This document shows, piece by piece, positions 53,941-63,790 of a stretch of DNA of 64,000 bases. The notes beneath the pieces were generated by a model that was given only the letters and a program-made list of their open reading frames with translations, made no database searches and had not been told where the DNA came from. The DNA is from Bacteroidales bacterium UBA6445 (lineage in GTDB: Bacteria; Bacteroidota; Bacteroidia; Bacteroidales; UBA932), in the NCBI GenBank assembly GCA_002439585.1, contig DJOF01000008.1, positions 270,445-334,444 of the forward strand. Direction: 5' to 3'. Every line of letters starts with the position of its first letter. Within the stretch, counting starts at the first letter, position 1. The translations under genes were made by a program, and so were the position numbers.

Positions 53941-55941
53941 ATGAAATTCACAGCCAAGTGTGCAGTGTCCGTGATAGTGTTCATGCTGGTATCTCCGATG
54001 ATCTCAGAGGCCCAGTATGATAAAGATGTTTTCATGTTCAGAGGAAGGCAGGCTCTTGCCGATGGCAAATATTCACAGGCTATAGGCAGCTTCAATATTC
54101 TTGCTGCCATAGATAGCACAGACTATTGGACATTTTTCTACAGAGGTATAGCCAAATACAATTTAGGAGACCTGAGAGGAGCGCAGATGGATTTCAATAA
54201 CTCGGTAAGGCTCAATCCTATATTCACAGCTGGATATCATTACAAAGCTATAACGGAGAGTAGGTCGGGGGAATACGACAAGGCTCTTGAGGACCTGCAG
54301 CGTGCAATCGAACTAAGGCCCGGTTATGATGGCCTGTATTTCAGCAGGGGAGTGACCTATTTTCTCTCTCAGCAGTTCGGAAAAGCGGTGAGCGATTTTG
54401 ACCGGTATATAAGGAAAGAGCCCGATGACCCGTCCGCGTATCTCAACAGGGGAGCCAGCTACCTCTTCCTTAAAGATACGACAAAGGCTCTTTCTGACTA
54501 CAACAAGGCCATTTCCCTTGACCGTTTCGAGCCGGAAGGATATATCCGTAGAGGAAGGCTCTATGCAGCGGAAGGGGATTATGATGCCGGGATAGCTGAC
54601 ATGGATAAGGCCATAGCCCTTGATACCGCCAATACATTCGCATATTTCAACCGTGCCATCATGCACTATGAGAGAAAGAACTACAATGCGGCCATGTCAG
54701 ACCTGAACCGTGTCCTCAAAGATGAGCCAGGCAATGCCCTGACCCTCTACAACAGGAGTCTTATCAGTGCGCAGGTCGGCAACTTTGAAGACGCTCTCGA
54801 AGATATGGACAGGGTCATAGACATCAATCCCGGCAATGTCCTGGCATATTACAACAGGGCTTCATATTTCGTGCAGATGCAGCGTTGGAGAGACGCTCTT
54901 GATGACTATGACAAGGCCATAGAACTGTATCCTGACTTTGCAAAGGCGTATATGAACCGCTCTTACGTCGAGAATATGCTTGGAATGAAGTCGGCTTCGC
55001 GTCGTGACTATGAGACGGCTCAGCGTAAGGTGAGTGAATATCGCACCAAGACTTCGGAAGGGGAGGTATCATTTGCTGACACTACAAAGAAATACAGTTC
55101 GCTTCTCTCTCTCGACGCTGATTTTGCCAAGAAAGACTTTGATGACGAGATGCTGCAGCACAGGGACGTGGATATAAGGCTGCGCCCTCTTTACCGATTT
55201 GTCATAACGGCCGGTAGAGATAGCGTGCAGTATGCGCTCAAGAATGGGTATGATAATCCCCTGATAGACAAATTTGAAAAGGACTCTCCTCTTCCTATCG
55301 CAGTTACCAATTCGGATACTCTGTCTGTATCTACCTCTGTTCCTGCGAGTCTAAGTGGGAGTCCGTCAATGGGAGATTTTGTCCGGGCATTGTCCGATGC
55401 CGGTGATAAGCAGTACAATTCGGCTCTTACTCTATACGGCAAAGCTATTGATGCTCTGGCAACGGACAAATACGATGCTCTCTACAAAGCTTTCTATTAT
55501 ATGAATCGAAGCGTTCTCAGGGCTGACATGATTGATTTCATCTCCAATATAGAGAGCAATGTGCAGACCCTTACGATGGACGATCAGGGTACCGCCAGGG
55601 CAAGGGTAAGCGACAAAGTTAATCGGACTTATGACTACTCTGAGGCAATAGATGATATGAAACATGCGCTTGAGACAGTAGATGACATCCCTTATCTGTA
55701 TTTCAACCTTGCCGGGCTTCAGAGCCTCTCGTCAGACTATGTTGAGGCTATAGACAACTATACTAAGGCAATTTCCCTGTATCCTTATATGGGAGATGCT
55801 TATTTCAATAGAGGATTGGTGCTTATCTACTTGAAAGACAAAGAGAAAGGCTGTTTGGACCTTTCCCGTGCCGGTGAACTCGGAATCCCAGAATCCTATA
55901 ACGTGATCAAGAAATATTGTGAATCTTCGTCAGAACAGTAA
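53941..55941 (+). CDS. secreted tetratricopeptide-repeat protein
   Basis: Exported protein of 666 residues from the ATG at 53941 (a TTG at 53932 is the only longer option). A signal peptide ends near SEAQ. About ten TPR units follow between residues 25 and 375, such as ALEDLQRAIELRPGYDGLYFSRG and ALDDYDKAIELYPDFAKAYMNR. A linker of about 150 residues has Ser/Thr/Val-rich parts, and two or three further TPRs lie near the C-terminus (YVEAIDNYTKAISLYPYMGDAYFNRG). No enzyme domain. Such periplasmic TPR proteins are scaffolds. It lies 5 bp before the HAD gene. Confidence 0.85.
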   Translation: MKFTAKCAVSVIVFMLVSPMISEAQYDKDVFMFRGRQALADGKYSQAIGSFNILAAIDSTDYWTFFYRGIAKYNLGDLRGAQMDFNNSVRLNPIFTAGYHYKAITESRSGEYDKALEDLQRAIELRPGYDGLYFSRGVTYFLSQQFGKAVSDFDRYIRKEPDDPSAYLNRGASYLFLKDTTKALSDYNKAISLDRFEPEGYIRRGRLYAAEGDYDAGIADMDKAIALDTANTFAYFNRAIMHYERKNYNAAMSDLNRVLKDEPGNALTLYNRSLISAQVGNFEDALEDMDRVIDINPGNVLAYYNRASYFVQMQRWRDALDDYDKAIELYPDFAKAYMNRSYVENMLGMKSASRRDYETAQRKVSEYRTKTSEGEVSFADTTKKYSSLLSLDADFAKKDFDDEMLQHRDVDIRLRPLYRFVITAGRDSVQYALKNGYDNPLIDKFEKDSPLPIAVTNSDTLSVSTSVPASLSGSPSMGDFVRALSDAGDKQYNSALTLYGKAIDALATDKYDALYKAFYYMNRSVLRADMIDFISNIESNVQTLTMDDQGTARARVSDKVNRTYDYSEAIDDMKHALETVDDIPYLYFNLAGLQSLSSDYVEAIDNYTKAISLYPYMGDAYFNRGLVLIYLKDKEKGCLDLSRAGELGIPESYNVIKKYCESSSEQ

Positions 55942-55946
55942 AGACT

Positions 55947-56573
55947 ATGATAAAGGCAATAATTTTCGATATCGGAGGTGTCCTCATTGATGTGGACATC
56001 GAGTATGACAAGAAAATGTACCACGAGCTTCTTGGCTTCTCGGGGATTGACGATCTGCTCGATCCCTGCCATCAGAGAGGAATTTATTCTGATTTGGAGG
56101 AAGGCAAAATAGGGGCGGATGAGTTCAGACGTTACATCCTTTCCCATTCCAGACCGGGAAGCACTCCTGACGATGTGGATCGCTGTGTGGCAGCCCTGCT
56201 CAAGGAGATGCCCCCTTACAAAGCGGAGCTTCTGACAGAACTGTCCAGACATTATGAGGTCTGTATATTATCCAACAACAACGAGATCTCGATAAAATAC
56301 TGCCATGACATTTTTACTCGGGCAGGGCTCGACTGGCAGAAAGTTATCAGCCGCGAGTATCTATCTTTCAAGATGAAACTTCTCAAGCCTGATCCTCGTA
56401 TCTATACGGCTGTGCTCCGTGATATCGGTCTCCCTCCAGAAGAAATCCTTTTTATTGACGATGCAGCCGACAATGTGCAGGTGGCCTCGGAGATGGGTAT
56501 AAGGGCAGTGCTTTTCGGCAGCGGTCAGGATCTTCGAGACGTGGTCCGCAAAGCTTTGGAGGAAATGGACTGA
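55947..56573 (+). CDS. HAD-superfamily hydrolase (YihX-like)
   Basis: Cytoplasmic phosphatase of 208 residues. Motif I is FDIGGVLID with the nucleophile Asp near residue 8; as in YihX-type enzymes the usual second Asp is Gly. Motif II is in ILSNNN, motif III a Lys in KPDPRIY, and motif IV FIDDAADN. The helical cap lies at about 15-85. YihX-type members dephosphorylate sugar phosphates or FMN-like substrates; the substrate here is unknown. The stop overlaps the next start (TGATG). Confidence 0.87.
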   Translation: MIKAIIFDIGGVLIDVDIEYDKKMYHELLGFSGIDDLLDPCHQRGIYSDLEEGKIGADEFRRYILSHSRPGSTPDDVDRCVAALLKEMPPYKAELLTELSRHYEVCILSNNNEISIKYCHDIFTRAGLDWQKVISREYLSFKMKLLKPDPRIYTAVLRDIGLPPEEILFIDDAADNVQVASEMGIRAVLFGSGQDLRDVVRKALEEMD

Positions 56574-57379
56574 TGCTGAAGTTCCAGAGTATTTCAAGTG
56601 GGAGTTGTGGCAATTGCTACTATCTCGGGTTCGATGACATCGAAAGCGGGCATAAGGATGGACTTATAATTGACGCTGGTGTGAGTGCGAGGCGTCTGAA
56701 GCAGGTGCTCTCACTCGGTGGTCTTGACGCTGAATCATTGTCGGCAGTCCTTATAACTCATGATCATGCAGACCATATAAGGAGTCTGGCATCATTCTGC
56801 AAGAGGATAGGAAAGCCTGTATATGCCACAACAGTACTGCATAAGGCATTGGCACGGCGCTCTTTTGCAGGAGACAATCTTGCCGCTTGCAGAAAAGATC
56901 TTGTTGAAGGAGAGTGGAACGCGATAGGAAGCTTCAACGTTAGGTATTTCTATGTGCCCCACGATGCCACCCAGACTGTCGGCTATGTAATAAAGTATGC
57001 TGGGGAGACTTTCGTGATAATGACTGATATCGGCAGGATGACACCTGAAGCCGAGAAATGGGCTTCTCTCGCGGATACAGTAGTTATAGAGGCCAATTAT
57101 GACAAGGAGATGCTTGCAAACGGGCCGTATCCCAAGGATCTTCAAGAGAGAATCTCCTCGGGCAACGGACATCTTTCAAACGATGAATGTGCAGCGGCAG
57201 TAAGCCGTTTCGTGCATCTCGGACTCAAGAACATTTTCCTATGTCATCTGAGCGAGCACAACAACACTCCGGAACTCGCTGTTGAAGCCGTTACAGCGGC
57301 TCTTTCGGCATTTCCCCAGTACAATATCCGCCTTATGGCCCTTCCTCGCCAGACTCCATCGGGACTTATGTTGCTATAA
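56573..57379 (+). CDS. metallo-beta-lactamase-fold hydrolase (YycJ/WalJ-like)
   Basis: Cytoplasmic metal-dependent hydrolase of 268 residues. It begins with the SSGSCGNCYYL segment typical of the YycJ group, and the metal motif THDHADH lies at residues 62-68. Later ligands fit PHDATQTVGY, DIGRM and CHLSEHNN. YycJ-type proteins are predicted nucleases or phosphodiesterases; in Firmicutes they work with the WalKR system, which is absent here. Translationally coupled to the HAD gene by a TGATG overlap. Confidence 0.87.
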   Translation: MLKFQSISSGSCGNCYYLGFDDIESGHKDGLIIDAGVSARRLKQVLSLGGLDAESLSAVLITHDHADHIRSLASFCKRIGKPVYATTVLHKALARRSFAGDNLAACRKDLVEGEWNAIGSFNVRYFYVPHDATQTVGYVIKYAGETFVIMTDIGRMTPEAEKWASLADTVVIEANYDKEMLANGPYPKDLQERISSGNGHLSNDECAAAVSRFVHLGLKNIFLCHLSEHNNTPELAVEAVTAALSAFPQYNIRLMALPRQTPSGLMLL

Positions 57380-57495
57380 ATGGATGCACAACTTACCCTA
57401 TTGAACCAGTGAACGATCTGACAGGTATGATAATCCTGGACAAGAGCTCAATTAGGAGTACAATATATTTATGAAAAGCGTATTAGTGTAATGAA

Positions 57496-59172
57496 ATGCA
57501 TTATATGAAAAAGAACAACAAATTGACCGGCTTTTTGTCTGCGCTGGCTCTCGTAAGCCTGTGCACCGGTTTGACTGCCTCCTGCGGAAACTGTCAGGAA
57601 GGCAAGAAAGTAAAGCCTACAAAGAATCTTATCCTTATGATTCCGGACGGCACTTCTACGAGCACCCTCTCTGTGCTCAGATGGTACAGGGAGTACCTCA
57701 ATCCTCAGGACTGCAAGGCAACTCTCTCCATCGACCCGTACATCTGTGGGCTTGTAAGGCAGTATTGCTCAGACGCTCCTGTCATAGAGTCATCTGCGGC
57801 AATGACTTCTTTCATGACAGGGTATAGGGTACAGGGTCCGAATATCTGCGTCTATCCTAAGCCGCATCCAGGACAGGACCTTCTCAAAGTCTCTCCAGAC
57901 AGTACATGGCAGCCTCTTGCCACTGTGCTTGAGGGGGCCAAGATACTTGCTAACAAGGCTACCGGCTTGGTAGTTACGGTAAAGGCTACCCACGCGACCC
58001 CGGCAGGAACTTATGCACATGTAGTGTCGAGGTATGACGACTTCAACATAGTCCGCCAGATGGCTTCAAACGGAGTGGATCTTGTATTCGGTGGCGGTAC
58101 TGCATACGTTGACGATGATGTAAGGGATATTCTCAAAGACAAAGGGACACAGTATATAGAGAAGGATGTGAATGCATTCCGCGGCCTCGATACTTATAAG
58201 GCCTGGGCTCTCTTTGCTGACAAGGATCTCGCTTTCGAGATGGACAGGGATAGCACCAAGGAGCCTTCTCTTACGGAGATGACTGCCAAGGCGATATCAC
58301 TTCTTTCAAAATCTCCCGAAGGTTTCTTCCTCATGGTCGAAGGCAGCAAGGTGGACTATGCAGCCCACAGCAACGATCCGGCCGGCCTTATCTCTGAGTT
58401 TGACGAGTTTGACAAGGCTGTTGCCGAGGCGATTGAATTTGCCAAGAAGGACGGCAATACTACTGTAGTAGTCGTACCGGATCACGGTAATGCCTCGCCA
58501 AATATAGGTGACAGGTTCTATCGTGACTATGACATGAAAGGGATAGATTCAGCGTTCGTTATGCTTCCCCAATACAAGGCCACAGCGAACGGCATAGCCA
58601 ATGCTATCAAACTCTGTGACAAGTCTGAAGTACGCGAGGTTTTTCGCGAATATACCGGGATAGACCTTAGTGAGAGCGAAGAACTGAAGTTGCTTGCAGC
58701 CATGGCGCATATAGAGAAGAACTATATGAATGTGTCTTATTCTCGTAATCTTGTAGCGACCGTTACTTCAATCATGAATGCCCATACGCACATAGGTTAT
58801 GTCAGCGGAAGTCATACAGCAGAAGACGTATTCCTCGCCGTTTACAATCCCAACGGACAGGTTCCGAGAGGCTGGATGGAAGGAACGGACCTTGCCGGCT
58901 ATATGTGGGAGGTGCTGGGGCTTGATAAGCCTAGGGGCTGGCTTACCTCCGAGTTGTATGTCAAGTCTGATGTCCTTCTTAAAGGACATGAGGTAGAAGT
59001 GGAAGGTGATGAGAAAGAACCTGATCTGGTGATTGACGGCAACGTCAGAATCCCAGCAAACAGGTCATACGCCATAAAGGACGGTAAGAAAATTCCTCTG
59101 GGAAGCGTCTCAGTGTATGTCCCTCAAAACAAGAACTTCTACATCTCAAAAAGAGTGCTTGAAATTCTCTAA
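57496..59172 (+). CDS. alkaline phosphatase lipoprotein
   Basis: Exported alkaline phosphatase of 558 residues; an ATG at 57505 is an alternative start. It carries a lipobox TASC (Cys about 30). Family motifs are LILMIPDGTS (metal-binding Asp), ESSAAMTSFMTG with the likely nucleophile Ser100, TPAGTYAHV, VVVPDHGN and SGSHTAEDV. The residues directly before the Ser read ES where PhoA has D. It would release phosphate from organic phosphate esters at the surface or in the periplasm. A Pho-type control site was not recognised in the 116-bp gap upstream. Confidence 0.9.
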   Translation: MHYMKKNNKLTGFLSALALVSLCTGLTASCGNCQEGKKVKPTKNLILMIPDGTSTSTLSVLRWYREYLNPQDCKATLSIDPYICGLVRQYCSDAPVIESSAAMTSFMTGYRVQGPNICVYPKPHPGQDLLKVSPDSTWQPLATVLEGAKILANKATGLVVTVKATHATPAGTYAHVVSRYDDFNIVRQMASNGVDLVFGGGTAYVDDDVRDILKDKGTQYIEKDVNAFRGLDTYKAWALFADKDLAFEMDRDSTKEPSLTEMTAKAISLLSKSPEGFFLMVEGSKVDYAAHSNDPAGLISEFDEFDKAVAEAIEFAKKDGNTTVVVVPDHGNASPNIGDRFYRDYDMKGIDSAFVMLPQYKATANGIANAIKLCDKSEVREVFREYTGIDLSESEELKLLAAMAHIEKNYMNVSYSRNLVATVTSIMNAHTHIGYVSGSHTAEDVFLAVYNPNGQVPRGWMEGTDLAGYMWEVLGLDKPRGWLTSELYVKSDVLLKGHEVEVEGDEKEPDLVIDGNVRIPANRSYAIKDGKKIPLGSVSVYVPQNKNFYISKRVLEIL

Positions 59173-59187
59173 CAGGACTTCTTGACG

Positions 59188-60918
59188 TCAATTATCTTTA
59201 GCCTCGATCTTTTCGGATTGAGGCTTATTTGTTGTTGCCCTTTCCTGTCCGTCTTTTCCTGTCGGCTCGTCCCCGTGGGCTCCCTTGTAGAGGAAACGGC
59301 GGATCTTATGCGTAGCTGTCTTCTCGAAATTATCTTTCACTACTTCCACCGTGTTGACTTTCGATGACTTGCCTACATGCTTGTTGACGTAGTCCAGTAC
59401 AGCTTTCTTTTTGGCCTGAAGATTCTCGAAGAATTTGTCCTCGTATTCTTGATCCCAGTCAAGCACGTTGTCATCAAATTTGACAAGCGCTACAAGTTTC
59501 CCGTCTCTCTCCATCACCAATGACTCGTTCACGCCTCCGAAATGATTGATTACCTGCTCGATTTCTTCAGGATAGATATTCTCTCCAGATGGTCCGAGAA
59601 TCATGTTGTTGAGTCTTCCTTTGATATAGTACCTCCCCTTGGAGTCAACGGTGGCAAGGTCATTTGTCCTGAACCATCCGTCATCGGTGAGCACGGCTCT
59701 TGTCCTTTCAGGGTCCTTGTAGTAACCGAGCATGACATTGTCACCCTTGGCTACTATTTCACCTTCTCCAGTCTCCGGATTGACATTGTCAAGCCTTACC
59801 TGTACGTTATATGCAGGCACACCGATAGAACCTACTTTGGTTTTGCCGACGCAGGCGTTGCAGATTAGCGGTGCAGTCTCAGTGAGACCGTAGCCTATTG
59901 CATAGGGGAAATGGGCCTTCTGCAGGAATTCCTCCACTATCGGATCAAGTTTAGAGCCTCCGATGCCGAAGAAACGCAGTTTGCCACCGAATGTCCTGTA
60001 CAACCTCTTGCCTATCATAGTATATAGCAGATTGGGCATATGGGTTTTCATCCAACTGAGTACTCGGCTTCTGTCAATTGTCGGCACTATACTTGACTTA
60101 TAGATTTTCTCTATGATAAGAGGCACGGAGCACATGATGGTAGGACGGACCTTCTTCATGGCGTCCACAAGTATGGAAGGTGTCGGCAGCTTCTGTATAT
60201 GGTAGACGCATCCTCCGGCAAATACTGGATACAATACGCTGAAACTCATCTCATAAGTGTGCGACATGGGCAGGATAGAAAGCCATCTGTCTTTCTTCCC
60301 GGCTTTCTGAGCGTGCCAGGCTTCTATTATATTCTGGCAGAAATTGCGGTGGCTCAGCATTACTCCCTTGGCCTTGCCGGATGTCCCAGAAGTGTAGATT
60401 ATCATTGCCAGATCATCAGGTGAAGGCTCCTTGCCCCAGCCATCGCAGGTAAATTCCGAGTCGTCCTTATAGATGATCTCAAGGGTATCCATATCTATCA
60501 CAAGAGACATCTTCTTCAGAAACTCGTCTGAAAGTTTCTGCCTCATCCTTTGGGATATGAATATAGCCTTGCATTCAGAATGCCTGAGGATGTTGGATAC
60601 TTCATTTTCCGAAGAGTCCGGTAGTATGGGCACTGCAACTCTCCCGAACGATACGATAGAGAACAGGGATATGGTCCAGTTCGGCATGTTCTGGGATAGA
60701 ATCGCGATTCTGTCTCCTGCGCTGAGGCTGTATCTAGAGAATAGATGCCCGAGTTCCATAACCTTGGCTCTCATCTCCGAATATGTATATCTCTGCCCTC
60801 CGTCAACAAAACTTAGAGCCGTTCTTTTCGGAAATGCCGCTGTCCCATAGTCAAAAAGCCTTGACAGGGTATTGATATAATGTTCCCTGTTTGTCGTTAG
60901 TTTTCTATATAATGACAT
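59188..60918 (-). CDS. AMP-forming acyl-CoA synthetase
   Basis: Cytoplasmic or membrane-associated ligase of 576 residues that activates a fatty acid with ATP and CoA. Adenylation motifs are in order: YTSGTSGKAKGVMLSH (about 175-190), GYGLTETAPL (about 340), DGWFRTNDLATVD and KGRLNNMILGPSGENIYPEE. The last 25 residues are a charged tail. The gene lies 7 bp after the acyltransferase, with which it may handle exogenous fatty acids or form glycerolipids. Chain-length preference is unknown. Confidence 0.9.
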   Translation of the reverse strand: MSLYRKLTTNREHYINTLSRLFDYGTAAFPKRTALSFVDGGQRYTYSEMRAKVMELGHLFSRYSLSAGDRIAILSQNMPNWTISLFSIVSFGRVAVPILPDSSENEVSNILRHSECKAIFISQRMRQKLSDEFLKKMSLVIDMDTLEIIYKDDSEFTCDGWGKEPSPDDLAMIIYTSGTSGKAKGVMLSHRNFCQNIIEAWHAQKAGKKDRWLSILPMSHTYEMSFSVLYPVFAGGCVYHIQKLPTPSILVDAMKKVRPTIMCSVPLIIEKIYKSSIVPTIDRSRVLSWMKTHMPNLLYTMIGKRLYRTFGGKLRFFGIGGSKLDPIVEEFLQKAHFPYAIGYGLTETAPLICNACVGKTKVGSIGVPAYNVQVRLDNVNPETGEGEIVAKGDNVMLGYYKDPERTRAVLTDDGWFRTNDLATVDSKGRYYIKGRLNNMILGPSGENIYPEEIEQVINHFGGVNESLVMERDGKLVALVKFDDNVLDWDQEYEDKFFENLQAKKKAVLDYVNKHVGKSSKVNTVEVVKDNFEKTATHKIRRFLYKGAHGDEPTGKDGQERATTNKPQSEKIEAKDN

Positions 60919-60925
60919 GTGAAAA

Positions 60926-61501
60926 TCAATGTGTTACGTAGCCTTCAGGATGCTTTCCCTCCATATGCATCTTCTCATACAGGGCCTGAATCCTGTCTGT
61001 ATCGGCTCTGGCGTCATCTGTGAGGGCTACTTTCTCTCCAATACTTACTCTCTTCCTTTTCCAGTCGAAATACCCCATGTACACGGGGCATCCTACTTTC
61101 TGCGCTATGAGGTGATAGCCTGTTTTCCACTTCCTTACGGCATGCCTTGTGCCCTCGGGCGCGATGGCAAGATGGAATACGTCTACCTTCTCCATCTCGT
61201 TGATAAGGCTGAAGACCATTGCAGTGGCGCTTGATCTGTCTACTGGTATGCAGCCTACCTTGCGGAGAAACCAGCCCAGCGGCCATTTGAAGAACTCCTT
61301 CTTTATCATCACATGGGCAGTGGTCCCGAACTGAGTGTAGAACAGATATGATATTACGAAGTCCCATGCCGATGTGTGAGGTACTCCGAGTATGACGCAT
61401 TTCTTCTCGGGAGCAGGGCCGCCTACCGTTGTCCATCCCATTTTCTTTAGAAGAAACCCGCAGAAGCGACACCACGGAGTGACTTTTATTGAGTATTCCA
61501 T
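60926..61501 (-). CDS. PlsC-like acyltransferase
   Basis: Membrane-associated acyltransferase of 191 residues. The catalytic HxxxxD motif is HTSAWD (about 42-47) and the substrate-binding PEGTR lies near 115. This is a short member of the 1-acylglycerol-3-phosphate acyltransferase family. Start at 61501 is 14 bp after the parE stop, and the acyl-CoA ligase follows 7 bp later, so the three genes are probably cotranscribed. It could act on lysophosphatidic acid, ornithine or glycine lipids, as Bacteroidota use several such enzymes. Confidence 0.88.
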   Translation of the reverse strand: MEYSIKVTPWCRFCGFLLKKMGWTTVGGPAPEKKCVILGVPHTSAWDFVISYLFYTQFGTTAHVMIKKEFFKWPLGWFLRKVGCIPVDRSSATAMVFSLINEMEKVDVFHLAIAPEGTRHAVRKWKTGYHLIAQKVGCPVYMGYFDWKRKRVSIGEKVALTDDARADTDRIQALYEKMHMEGKHPEGYVTH

Positions 61502-61515
61502 ATTAAGAAAATCCT

Positions 61516-63441
61516 TTATACGTTTATGTCTTCAAGTTCTTCTTCAGATCGCAGGTTGCGACGGATGAAATTCTGTCTGTCAATAGTATTGTCACCCATG
61601 TAGAATTCCATTATATCTGATATTGACTCGTCTTCGGCAAGCTTGACAAGGTCGAGTCGCATATTCTCCCCTATGAAATCCTTGAATTCTGGGGCGGAAA
61701 TCTCACCGAGTCCTTTGAACCTGGTGATCTCGATACCGTTCTTCAGATCCTTTATCGCCTTTGCCTTGTCGGTATCTGAATAGCAGTACCTCATCTCCTT
61801 CTTGTTTCTCACCCTAAAAAGAGGCGTCTGAAGGATATGCACATGACCTCTCCTTATGAGTTCAGGATAATATTTCATAAAGAATGTGACCACGAGCATA
61901 CGAATGTGCATACCGTCGTCATCGGCATCGGTAGCCACGATTATATTGTTGTATCTGAGGTTCTTGAGATCCTCCTCAACGCCAAGCGCAGAGATTAGCA
62001 GATTAAGCTCCTCGTTCTCGGCAACCTTGCGTCGGCTCTCCTTGAAGCAATTGATCGGCTTGCCTCTTAGGCTGAATACTGCCTGATGATTGGCATCACG
62101 GGCTTGAGTAATCGTACCGCTCGCGGAGTCTCCCTCAGTAATGAAAATGCTGGATTTCTCGCCTTCCTCTATCTTCGATGCGGGCAGTTTGTCGCAGAAG
62201 TGATAGCGGCAGTCCCTAAGTTTCTTGTTGTATACATTGGCGCGCTTGTTCTTCTCGCGTGTCTTCTTCTGGATTCCGGATATCTCCTCGCGCTCCTGTT
62301 GGGAAGCTTTGATCTTCTCCTCGAGTATCGGGACAACTTCCTTATGGATTCTGAGGTAGTTGTCAAGATTTTTCGATACGAAGTCGTTGACAAAAGACCG
62401 GATTGTCGGGCCTCGGTCTATCACGATTGCCCCGTCTGCACCACGTACCTCTTTGCCTTCAGCATCCCTCTCGGGCTTCTCCCACATATATGTAGACCCG
62501 AGTTTAGTCTTGGTCTGTCCTTCAAAATTGGGCTCCTGTATCTGTATGCTTATCGCTCCCACAATCCCCTGACGGCAGTCCTCTGGGGCATAGTTCTTCT
62601 TGAAGAAATCTTTGAGCGTCTTGGCTACGGCTTCTCTGTATGCGGCAAGGTGGGTGCCTCCGTCCCTTGTGTTCTGCCCGTTCACGAATGAGGCTATATT
62701 CTCTCCGTAGCTGTTGCCGTGAGTCATGACAATCTCGATGTCGTTACCGACAAGATGTATGGGCGGATAGAGAGGAGTCTCGCTCATCCTGTCATTGACA
62801 AGATCGAGCAGACCGTTCTCGGATTTGTACGGTGTGCCGTTGAACACAATGGTAAGACCTTTCTTCAAGTATGAGTAGTTCTTGACCATGCTTTCCACAA
62901 AGTCAAAGTTGAAAGCATACTCTCCGAACATTTCGGGATCAGGGGTGAATCTGACTAATGTCCCGTTCTTCTCTCCTAAAGAGTCTTTCATGCCGGAGTC
63001 TTTGAGCTCGCCACGTTCATATCTGGCCCATGAACTCTGACCTTCCCTGAATGATTCTATATAGAAGGATGAGGACAATGCATTCACAGCCTTGGTACCC
63101 ACACCGTTGAGTCCGACAGACTTCTTGAACACCGAGTCGTCGAACTTGCCTCCTGTGTTGAGGTTGTTGGTAGCTTTGACTACAGAGCCGAGCGGTATGC
63201 CTCGCCCGAAGTCACGTACTGTAACGTTGTTATCCTCTATGGTGACAATGATCTCCTTGCCGAATCCCATGGAGAACTCGTCTATCGAGTTGTCTATGAT
63301 CTCTTTCAGTAGCACGTAGATACCGTCTCCGGGGTTGTTGCCGTTGCCGAGACGTCCTATATACATGCCCGGACGCTGCCGGATATGTTTGTTCCATTCC
63401 AGCGTCTTGATACTGTTGTCACTGTAGTTGATGTCTGCCAT
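61516..63441 (-). CDS. parE: DNA topoisomerase IV subunit B
   Basis: ATPase subunit of a type IIA topoisomerase, 641 residues, needed for chromosome decatenation. Features are the GHKL ATPase (EIIDNSIDEF, DFGRGIPLG, GLNGVGTKAVNALS), the transducer region (QTKTKLGS) and the TOPRIM domain (ITEGDSASG, GKPINCF, DADDDGMHI, RFKGLGE). The IDNS(I)DE start of the domain and overall length favour ParE over GyrB. The start is MADINYSDN. The gene is probably the head of a transcript with PlsC and the acyl-CoA ligase. A -7-like TAAATTTG lies on the minus strand at 63492-63485. Confidence 0.92.
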   Translation of the reverse strand: MADINYSDNSIKTLEWNKHIRQRPGMYIGRLGNGNNPGDGIYVLLKEIIDNSIDEFSMGFGKEIIVTIEDNNVTVRDFGRGIPLGSVVKATNNLNTGGKFDDSVFKKSVGLNGVGTKAVNALSSSFYIESFREGQSSWARYERGELKDSGMKDSLGEKNGTLVRFTPDPEMFGEYAFNFDFVESMVKNYSYLKKGLTIVFNGTPYKSENGLLDLVNDRMSETPLYPPIHLVGNDIEIVMTHGNSYGENIASFVNGQNTRDGGTHLAAYREAVAKTLKDFFKKNYAPEDCRQGIVGAISIQIQEPNFEGQTKTKLGSTYMWEKPERDAEGKEVRGADGAIVIDRGPTIRSFVNDFVSKNLDNYLRIHKEVVPILEEKIKASQQEREEISGIQKKTREKNKRANVYNKKLRDCRYHFCDKLPASKIEEGEKSSIFITEGDSASGTITQARDANHQAVFSLRGKPINCFKESRRKVAENEELNLLISALGVEEDLKNLRYNNIIVATDADDDGMHIRMLVVTFFMKYYPELIRRGHVHILQTPLFRVRNKKEMRYCYSDTDKAKAIKDLKNGIEITRFKGLGEISAPEFKDFIGENMRLDLVKLAEDESISDIMEFYMGDNTIDRQNFIRRNLRSEEELEDINV

Positions 63442-63593
63442 AGAAAGTCAGGATTTTATCACCCGCGCAAATATGCGCATTCTGCAAATTTACAAAAACC
63501 ATGCGGATTATCCTGTAGTCCCGTTCTACAATACTGCTGAACCGCGTTAGGGAAATGTCTATTAGCCCGAAGAAAAGGAATGTCATACTACAT

Positions 63594-63622
63594 AAAAAAA
63601 GCTGACCGGAAAAAGTCAGCTT
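63594..63622 (-). terminator. rho-independent terminator after tRNA-Glu
   Basis: On the minus strand AAGCTGAC pairs perfectly with GTCAGCTT around an 8-nt loop and is followed by a T run. It begins 10 nt after the tRNA end. Confidence 0.88.
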
Positions 63623-63631
63623 CTATAGAAG

Positions 63632-63703
63632 TACTCGGTACGAGAATCGAACTCATATTACAAGATTGAGAATCTTGGGTACTAACCGTTATACGAACCG
63701 AGC
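63632..63703 (-). tRNA. tRNA-Glu (anticodon CTC)
   Basis: On the minus strand a 72-nt cloverleaf: acceptor GCTCGGT/ACCGAGT (G-T first pair), D arm, anticodon stem CAAGA/TCTTG around TTCTCAA and a TTCGATT T loop, with discriminator A. The anticodon CTC reads GAG. CCA is not encoded, unlike in tRNA-His. The wobble first pair is slightly unusual but the fold is complete. Confidence 0.87.
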
Positions 63704-63719
63704 ATTTAAGTTTGGATTG

Positions 63720-63750
63720 CAAAGGTACTCAAGTTTTTTCGATTTGCAAA
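63720..63750 (-). promoter_or_regulatory. promoter of tRNA-Glu
   Basis: On the minus strand TTTG (63750 to 63747), 19 nt and TACCTTTG (63727 to 63720) match the Bacteroidota consensus. It lies 16 nt before the tRNA. A divergent -7 box for glmM (TACTTTTG, 63760-63767) overlaps the same gap. Confidence 0.72.
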
Positions 63751-63790
63751 TATTTTCTCTACTTTTGTAATGAAATTTCCTTAAATAGTC

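Noticed and set aside
59200..59226. Hairpin AGCCTCGATC/GGATTGAGGCT as a terminator for the alkaline phosphatase gene
   Set aside because: It lies within the 3' coding end of the convergent acyl-CoA ligase gene and has only a weak T-rich tail, so support is too thin.
62086..62691. 201-residue plus-strand frame opposite parE
   Set aside because: Hydrophobic-looking but fully antisense to an essential, conserved gene.
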